A stretch of DNA of 44,275 nt. Origin: a bacterium. Its GTDB lineage: Bacteria > Bacillota > Clostridia > Lachnospirales > Lachnospiraceae. The translations under genes and the position numbers were made by a program. Each line of letters begins with the position of its first letter. Positions within the stretch are counted from its first letter, which is position 1. The notes under the pieces were generated by a model that did not search any database, was not told where the DNA came from, and saw only the letters and a list, made by a program, of their open reading frames with translations. Positions 39,356 to 44,275 of this stretch are shown one piece after another. The DNA lies in assembly GCA_023664305.1 (NCBI GenBank), contig JAMPFT010000024.1, forward strand, positions 1 to 44,275. The letters run 5' to 3'.

Positions 39356-39991
39356 ATGAAGAAAAAGGGAATCCTCACGGTGTTATCCGGTTTTTCGGGA
39401 GCCGGAAAGGGGACGCTGGTCAAAACGCTCTTAGAGAAATACGGCGATTACTCGCTTTCCGTCTCCATGACGACCAGAGCGCCCAGAGAAGGCGAGCAGG
39501 ACGGCCGGGAATACTTTTTCGTCACGCGGGAGCAGTTTGAGAACGCCATAATCCGTGACGAGCTGGTGGAATACGCGCTCTATTGCGGGAATTATTACGG
39601 GACGCCGAGGGCTTATGTGGAGGAGCGTCTGGCGGCGGGAAAAAACGTGATTCTGGAGATCGAGATCCAGGGCGCGCTGAAAATCAAGGAGAAATTTCCG
39701 GACAGTCTGCTTGTGTTTGTGACGCCGCCGGATGCCGCGGAGTTGAAGCGCAGGCTGGAGAAAAGAGGCACGGAGAGCGCGGAGGTAATCGCAAGACGCC
39801 TGTCGCGCGCGGCAGAGGAATCAGAAGGCATGGAGGCCTATGATTATATTGTAGTAAACGACGACCTAGAGGAGTGCGCGAGTCAGCTGCATCAGTTGAC
39901 GGATGCGGCGCGCATGGCGCCGGTGAGGTGCCGGGAATTTATAAAAGAGATCAGAGAGGAACTGAAAGAGTTCGCGAAAGGAGCAGAATAA
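39356..39991 (+). CDS. gmk: Guanylate kinase
   Basis: The 211-aa enzyme phosphorylates GMP to GDP with ATP. The P-loop is LSGFSGAGKGTLVKTLLEKY; the GMP-binding block is SVSMTTRAPREGEQDGREYF; ILEIEIQGALKIKEKFPD and the lid block RLEKRGTESAEVIARRL follow. All are conserved. The start at 39356 follows AAGGAGACTGAT; an alternative five codons upstream (39341) overlaps remA. It is one base after the remA stop. Confidence 0.96.
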   Translation: MKKKGILTVLSGFSGAGKGTLVKTLLEKYGDYSLSVSMTTRAPREGEQDGREYFFVTREQFENAIIRDELVEYALYCGNYYGTPRAYVEERLAAGKNVILEIEIQGALKIKEKFPDSLLVFVTPPDAAELKRRLEKRGTESAEVIARRLSRAAEESEGMEAYDYIVVNDDLEECASQLHQLTDAARMAPVRCREFIKEIREELKEFAKGAE

Positions 39992-39993
39992 AC

Positions 39994-40227
39994 ATGTTAC
40001 ATCCGTCCTATTCCGATTTAATGAAGGTGGTAAACAGCGAGGTTGAGCCGGGCGAGGCACCCGTGGTGAACAGCCGTTACTCGATTGTGATGGCTACCTC
40101 CAAGAGGGCAAGGCAGATCATTTCCGGCGAGGAGCCGCTGATCGAGGGAAAGGAAAAGAAGCCTCTTTCTCAGGCGGTGGAGGAGTTAAACCAGGGAAAG
40201 ATCAAGATTATCAGCGACGAAGAGTAG
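39994..40227 (+). CDS. rpoZ: RNA polymerase omega subunit
   Basis: The 77-aa protein matches omega: MLHPSYSDLMKVVNSEVEPG, then SRYSIVMATSKRARQIISG and the end KKPLSQAVEELNQGKIKI. Omega aids assembly and stability of RNA polymerase. The ATG has AAAGGAG upstream and lies two bases after gmk. A hairpin with T-tract follows, so the operon probably ends here. Confidence 0.95.
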   Translation: MLHPSYSDLMKVVNSEVEPGEAPVVNSRYSIVMATSKRARQIISGEEPLIEGKEKKPLSQAVEELNQGKIKIISDEE

Positions 40228-40237
40228 AAAACAGAGG

Positions 40238-40260
40238 AACTGCTGCAGAACAGTTTTTTT
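40238..40260 (+). terminator. Probable terminator after rpoZ
   Basis: AACTG (40238-40242) pairs with CAGTT (40251-40255) around an 8-base loop and is followed by T. The stem is short, but the T-tract is good and the position fits the end of the yicC operon. Confidence 0.55.
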
Positions 40261-40346
40261 CAGGGCGCGCCGATGCGGACACGGTCCGGGCGTTGCGGAA
40301 CGATTGTGTTTTGCGGCAGTTTTTTTGCACGGCGGAAAGGTTTTTT

Positions 40347-41675
40347 ATGAATATTTTGTTTGTGTCCCTGGGATGCGACAAGAATCTGGCGGATACGGAA
40401 TTGATGCTGGGTATGCTGCAGCGAAAGGGTTACACGTTTACGGATGATGAGGAAGAGGCCGATATCGCGGTGGTCAATACCTGCTGCTTTATCGGGGACG
40501 CCAAGGAGGAGAGCGTCAACACGCTTTTGGAGCTGGCGGAGAAAAAGACGGGCGGAAGGCTCCGGGTGTTGATTGCGGCGGGGTGTCTCGCGCAGCGATA
40601 CCGGGAGGAGATCCGGGAGGAGATTCCGGAGGTGGATGCCGTGATCGGCACCATGGCTGTCGAAGAGATTGCGGAGGCCGTGGAGGAGGCTTTGGCGGGG
40701 AAGGGAAGGAACCGTTTCCGGGAGTTAAGTGTCAGCCCTCCCTTTTCCGAGGACAGGGTGCTGACTACGGGCGGGCATTATGCTTATCTGAAGATTGCGG
40801 AGGGGTGCAGCAAGCGCTGTACCTACTGTGTTATCCCGGGTGTCCGGGGAGATTACCGCAGTATTCCGCAGGAGAATCTTTTGGCGCAGGCGCGCTTTTT
40901 AAGTGAAAAGGGCGTCAGGGAGCTGATTCTGGTGGCGCAGGAGACGACGCTTTACGGCGTGGATCTCTACGGGGAGAAGCGGCTTCCCGAATTGCTCCGA
41001 AGGCTGGCGGAAATCGACGGCATCCGATGGCTCCGCGTTTTGTACTGCTATCCAGAGGAGATCACGGAGGAGCTGATCGAGGCGATTGCCGACGAGCCGA
41101 AGGTCTGTCATTATCTGGATATTCCGATCCAGCACGCCGCGGACGGGGTCCTTCGGCGGATGGGGCGCAGGACGAACCGCAGGGAGCTGACGGAGCTGAT
41201 CGGGAGGCTGAGGCGGCGGATTCCGGATATCTGTCTGCGCACTACGCTGATCAGCGGATTTCCGGGAGAGAGCCAGGAGGATTTTGAGGAGCTTTACCGC
41301 TTTGTCAACGAGATGGAGTTCGACAGGCTGGGCGTGTTTCCCTATTCCCGGGAAGAGGACACCCCGGCGGCTTTGATGCCGGACCAGATACCGGAGGAGG
41401 TAAAGCAGTTCCGCCGGGACGAACTGATGGAGCTGCAGCAGGCTGTCGCCTTTGAGAAGGCGGAGGAGATGATCGGGAGGGTGCTGGAGGTCATGGTAGA
41501 GGGAAAGGTGGCGGACGAGGACGTCTATGTCACCAGAACCTACCGGGACGCGCCCGGCGTGGACGGCTATCTGTTTCTGAACACGACGGCGGCTTTGATG
41601 ACAGGGGATTTTGTGACGGCGCTTGTCACGGATTCCAACGAATATGATCTGATAGGAGAAATATATCATGCGTAA
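40347..41675 (+). CDS. rimO: Ribosomal protein S12 methylthiotransferase RimO
   Basis: The 442-aa radical SAM enzyme adds a methylthio group to an Asp of ribosomal protein S12. The N-terminal cluster ligands are Cys10 in SLGCDKNLADTE, Cys46 in VVNTCCF and Cys80 in AAGCLAQ. The radical SAM motif CSKRCTYC gives Cys154, Cys158 and Cys161. The C-terminal TRAM domain ends ALVTDSNEYDLIGEI. The SLGCDKNLADTE form marks RimO over MiaB. GAAAGG precedes ATG 40347; 18 extra codons upstream are unlikely. It overlaps pgsA by eight bases. Confidence 0.94.
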   Translation: MNILFVSLGCDKNLADTELMLGMLQRKGYTFTDDEEEADIAVVNTCCFIGDAKEESVNTLLELAEKKTGGRLRVLIAAGCLAQRYREEIREEIPEVDAVIGTMAVEEIAEAVEEALAGKGRNRFRELSVSPPFSEDRVLTTGGHYAYLKIAEGCSKRCTYCVIPGVRGDYRSIPQENLLAQARFLSEKGVRELILVAQETTLYGVDLYGEKRLPELLRRLAEIDGIRWLRVLYCYPEEITEELIEAIADEPKVCHYLDIPIQHAADGVLRRMGRRTNRRELTELIGRLRRRIPDICLRTTLISGFPGESQEDFEELYRFVNEMEFDRLGVFPYSREEDTPAALMPDQIPEEVKQFRRDELMELQQAVAFEKAEEMIGRVLEVMVEGKVADEDVYVTRTYRDAPGVDGYLFLNTTAALMTGDFVTALVTDSNEYDLIGEIYHA

Positions 41676-42243
41676 TATGAATCTTCCAAACAAACTGACA
41701 ATGTTCAGAGTGATCCTGATCGTACCCTTTGTGATTATCCTGCTGGGCGGCGAGGCGGGATGGTTCGGGGAAAACCGTCTGTTTCCGGATCTGATTGCGC
41801 TGGCGATTTTCATTGTGGCAAGCCTGACGGATCTTTTGGACGGCAAGATTGCCCGCAAGTACAATCTTGTGACGAATTTCGGAAAGTTTATGGATCCTCT
41901 GGCGGATAAGCTGCTGGTCTGCGCGGCGCTGATCGCGCTGGTGGAGATGGGGCGGATTCCCGCCTGGGCAGTCATCGTTATCATCAGCCGTGAATTTATC
42001 ATCAGCGGCTTCCGGCTGATCGCGGCGGACAACCGGGTGGTGATCGCGGCCAGCTACTGGGGGAAGTTTAAGACGACGTTCCAGATGATTATGGTGTGTC
42101 TGATGATCGTGAATCTGAAGGCGCTGTTCGGATGGGCGCAGGTCCTGACCGATGTGATTATGTGGATTGCCCTGGCGCTGACGGTAATATCGCTGATCGA
42201 TTACCTGTGGAAGAATAAAGATGTGATGAAGGATACGAAGTAA
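41668..42243 (+). CDS. pgsA: CDP-diacylglycerol-glycerol-3-phosphate phosphatidyltransferase
   Basis: The 191-aa integral membrane enzyme makes phosphatidylglycerol phosphate. It has MNLPNKLTMFRVILIVPFV at the start and the CDP-alcohol phosphotransferase motif in SLTDLLDGKIARKYN followed by NFGKFMDPLADKLL, with all four Asp present. Several hydrophobic helices follow. Start ATG 41668 lies nine bases after AGGAG; ATG 41677 is also possible. It overlaps rimO and is followed 90 bases later by cinA, as in many Firmicutes. Confidence 0.95.
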   Translation: MRNMNLPNKLTMFRVILIVPFVIILLGGEAGWFGENRLFPDLIALAIFIVASLTDLLDGKIARKYNLVTNFGKFMDPLADKLLVCAALIALVEMGRIPAWAVIVIISREFIISGFRLIAADNRVVIAASYWGKFKTTFQMIMVCLMIVNLKALFGWAQVLTDVIMWIALALTVISLIDYLWKNKDVMKDTK

Positions 42244-42333
42244 GTCGGCGGGCGGATACACGGAACAAGCCTGTCGGCGCAGGGAGAGACCGGACGCCGA
42301 GAGATGTGCGGAAACGGAAGAAAAGGAGTTATG

Positions 42334-43602
42334 ATGACGGTAGAACTGATTTGCGTGGGAACGGAGCTGTTGTTGGGGAATATCGTGAATACCAACGCCG
42401 CCTATCTTGCCGAGAAGTGTGCGGGTCTGGGGCTGTCCTGCTATTTTCAGACGGTAGTGGGAGACAATAAGGAGCGTCTTTCCCTTGTGCTGCGGACGGC
42501 CATGGAGCGTTCGGATATCGTGATCCTGTCGGGCGGGCTTGGCCCCACGGAGGATGATCTGACAAAGGAAACGGCGGCGGAAATCTGCGGGAAGAAGCTG
42601 GTGATGCACGAGCCCAGCAGAGAGGCGATCCGCGCTTTTTTTGCGAAGCGTGGAATCGAGCCCACGGACAATAACTGGAAGCAGGCGATGCTGCCGGAGG
42701 GCTGTATTGTGATGGAGAATCATAACGGAACGGCTCCCGGCGTCATCCTGGAGACGGAAGAGGCAAAGGTGATTCTGCTGCCCGGCCCGCCCGGGGAGCT
42801 TTGTCCGATGTTTGAGGAAAGCGTAGCGCCTTATCTGATGGGAATGCCGTCACAGGTGATCTGTTCCCGCACCGTGAAGATCTGCGGCGTGGGCGAGAGC
42901 CGGGCAGAGACGATGCTGAAGGATCTCATCGACGGACAGACGAACCCTACGCTCGCCACCTACGCGAAGACGGGAGAGGTGCATATCCGCGTCACTGCGG
43001 GGGCGGAGGACAAAAAGGCGGCGCAGAAGCTGATTAAGCCTGTTGTGAAGGAGATTAAGAACCGGTTTGGCAGCAGTATTTATACCACGGAGGAGGACGT
43101 CACCCTGGAGAAGGCGGTCGTGGAGCTGCTTCAGGCCAACGGGCTGACGGTCACCTGCGGGGAATCCTGCACCGGGGGAATGCTGTCCGCCCGGCTCATC
43201 AACGTCCCCGGAGTTTCCGATACCTACAAGTCCGGCGTCATCACTTATTCCAACAAGGCGAAACGCAAGTTTCTGGGCGTCAAGAAGTCCACGCTGCAAA
43301 AGTACGGCGCCGTCAGCGAACAGACGGCGGAGGAAATGGCAAAAGGGCTTTTGCTCCTGACAAAGGCGGATGTCGCGGTTGCCGTCACAGGGCTTGCAGG
43401 CCCCGACGGGGGTACGGAGGAAAAGCCCGTGGGGCTTGTGTATATTGCCTGCGGCATAAAGGGAGATATCACCGTGAAGGGATATCACTTTTCCGGAAAC
43501 CGCGCCAAAATCAGAGAGTCTGCCGTGGCGGCGGCTCTGTCGCTGACCAGAGACTGCGTGCTGGAATATTTCAGCAAGGTCACCTTTGGAAAGAAGGATT
43601 AG
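42334..43602 (+). CDS. cinA: CinA family protein (nicotinamide nucleotide amidohydrolase PncC)
   Basis: The 422-aa protein has the N-terminal MoCF/COG1058 domain (VELICVGTELLLGNIVNTNA, LSGGLGPTEDDLTKE, LPGPPGELCPMFEE) and a C-terminal CinA/PncC domain (VTCGESCTGGMLSARLINVPG, VAVAVTGLAGPDGG, EKPVGLVYIACG). The full two-domain form deamidates nicotinamide mononucleotide in NAD recycling and was first linked to competence. AAAGGAG sits five bases before ATG 42334 and only two before ATG 42331, so 42334 is preferred. Confidence 0.95.
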   Translation: MTVELICVGTELLLGNIVNTNAAYLAEKCAGLGLSCYFQTVVGDNKERLSLVLRTAMERSDIVILSGGLGPTEDDLTKETAAEICGKKLVMHEPSREAIRAFFAKRGIEPTDNNWKQAMLPEGCIVMENHNGTAPGVILETEEAKVILLPGPPGELCPMFEESVAPYLMGMPSQVICSRTVKICGVGESRAETMLKDLIDGQTNPTLATYAKTGEVHIRVTAGAEDKKAAQKLIKPVVKEIKNRFGSSIYTTEEDVTLEKAVVELLQANGLTVTCGESCTGGMLSARLINVPGVSDTYKSGVITYSNKAKRKFLGVKKSTLQKYGAVSEQTAEEMAKGLLLLTKADVAVAVTGLAGPDGGTEEKPVGLVYIACGIKGDITVKGYHFSGNRAKIRESAVAAALSLTRDCVLEYFSKVTFGKKD

Positions 43603-43622
43603 TTCCCTTTTTCGTGCGGGGA

Positions 43623-44042
43623 TTACAGCTTTGCCTTGAGCTTTTCTGCCATTTCCCGATATTCGTTCTCGGTGAGGTAGGTTTTGTCCGGATTCATCAG
43701 GAAGGTGCCGCCCCATTCGTCCCCGCCCTTATATTTCGGAACCAGATGCATATGCAGATGGCATCCTGTGTCCCCGTAAGCGCCGTAGTTTACCTTGTCG
43801 GGATGAAAAGCCGCGTGGATTGCCCTTGCAGCATGCGCCACATCCGCCATAAAGGCGTTCCGTTCTTCGTCGCTTATGTCGATGATCTCGCTGACATGAT
43901 CTTTGTAGGCGACGATGCATCTGCCGGGCTTGCTCTGCTCCTTGAACAGAATGAGGCTGCTGACTGTCAGATCGCAGATGAAAATGCCGAACTTGTCAAG
44001 CAGCTCTCCTCTCATACAATAACCGCAATTTGAATCTTTCAT
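43623..44042 (-). CDS. HIT family protein
   Basis: The 139-aa protein is a histidine-triad nucleotide hydrolase or transferase. It has an N-terminal Cys pair CGYCMRG, the PGRCIVAYKDHVSEI strand and the triad HLHMHLVPKYKGG near residues 94-106, followed by WGGTFLMNPDK. Enzymes of this type hydrolyse phosphoramidates or AMP conjugates; substrate unknown. AAAGGAGG lies nine bases before its ATG on the minus strand. It is convergent with cinA and has its own promoter. Confidence 0.93.
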   Translation of the reverse strand: MKDSNCGYCMRGELLDKFGIFICDLTVSSLILFKEQSKPGRCIVAYKDHVSEIIDISDEERNAFMADVAHAARAIHAAFHPDKVNYGAYGDTGCHLHMHLVPKYKGGDEWGGTFLMNPDKTYLTENEYREMAEKLKAKL

Positions 44043-44066
44043 GTGCGTATACCTCCTTTTGACTGT

Positions 44067-44095
44067 ATTGTATACTTATTTTGCGGCTTTGACAA
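44067..44095 (-). promoter_or_regulatory. Promoter of the HIT gene
   Basis: On the minus strand TTGTCA (complement of 44090-44095) and TACAAT (complement of 44067-44072) are 17 bp apart. Confidence 0.75.
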
Positions 44096-44128
44096 TATGC
44101 CAAAAGGCGAAAAAAACCAATTTTCCTC

Positions 44129-44157
44129 TTGCCAAATATCTGCTGCTGTGTTAATAT
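44129..44157 (+). promoter_or_regulatory. Probable promoter of the tRNA gene
   Basis: TTGCCA (44129-44134) and TAATAT (44152-44157) are 17 bp apart. Transcription would start about 57 bases before the tRNA. Confidence 0.6.
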
Positions 44158-44221
44158 AAGTTCTGGATTACTGTTCCGGCATCGGTTTGGAACGTGTCGG
44201 CGAAGCCGGAAGGGCAGTTGC

Positions 44222-44275
44222 GGCTCCATGGTCAAGCGGTTAAGACATCGCCCTTTCACGGCGGTAACACGGGTT
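44222..44275 (+). tRNA. tRNA-Glu (UUC), 3' end cut by the window edge
   Basis: GGCTCCATGGTCAAGCGGTT is the acceptor and D-arm start of bacterial tRNA-Glu. The anticodon stem TCGCC/GGCGG encloses CTTTCAC, with anticodon TTC at the centre. The T-arm begins ACACGGGTT at the edge; the rest lies outside. Confidence 0.95.

Overview
This window looks like a chromosomal segment of a spore-forming Lachnospiraceae-type gut Clostridium. The basis is recognisable proteins: SpoVAE, a Spo0A DNA-binding domain, the Lachnospiraceae family DUF5721, and the gene order yicC-remA-gmk-rpoZ-rimO-pgsA-cinA. G+C looks moderately high and AGGAGG-type ribosome binding sites are common. No phage, IS element, integrase or CRISPR array was seen. 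All family calls come from reading the proteins, not from database searches.

Region by region. 1-4.7 kb holds a cut-off Rpn-type nuclease tail, ridA, an orphan spoVAE, a DUF5721 gene (-) and a GH31 glycosidase. 4.7-6.9 kb is mostly non-coding: a 46-bp tandem repeat, a consensus promoter driving a probable structured RNA, then two minus-strand genes (DUF1508/YegP, GNAT). 6.8-11.6 kb carries a tandem flavodoxin-like reductase, two related membrane proteins, a 38-aa holin-like toxin with a convergent antisense RNA gene (a likely type I toxin-antitoxin pair), and an exported DUF3221-like protein. 11.7-19.4 kb is mainly housekeeping (holA, glgA, a lipid flippase, recJ) plus a Spo0A-like protein without a receiver domain and a 251-bp tandem repeat built from a large hairpin.

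20.0-36.0 kb is the centrepiece: twelve co-directional, often overlapping genes forming a composite surface-appendage locus. The first half looks like a sortase-C pilus: a 1748-aa LPETG adhesin with 17 His/Cys repeats and a fibro-slime domain, an LPSTG major pilin, a class C sortase, a coiled-coil protein, signal peptidase I and a pilin-like protein. The second half looks like a SipW/TasA-type matrix-fibre module: two TasA-like proteins, two C-terminally anchored proteins with unusual sorting-like ends, a SipW-type signal peptidase and a class B sortase. Two signal peptidases and two sortases of different classes in one array suggest two export and assembly routes feeding one structure. This is inference from content and order.

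36.1-44.3 kb is housekeeping: rqcH (-), yicC, remA, gmk, rpoZ, rimO, pgsA, cinA, a HIT protein (-) and the start of a tRNA-Glu gene cut by the right edge.

Two families of non-coding repeats recur. One is a double-hairpin terminator (2.25, 11.6 and 36.0 kb). The other is a roughly 100-130-nt hairpin with a fixed apical core and compensatory stem changes (three tandem copies at 16.8-17.5 kb and a distant copy at 37.9 kb). The second is the best candidate here for an undescribed element.
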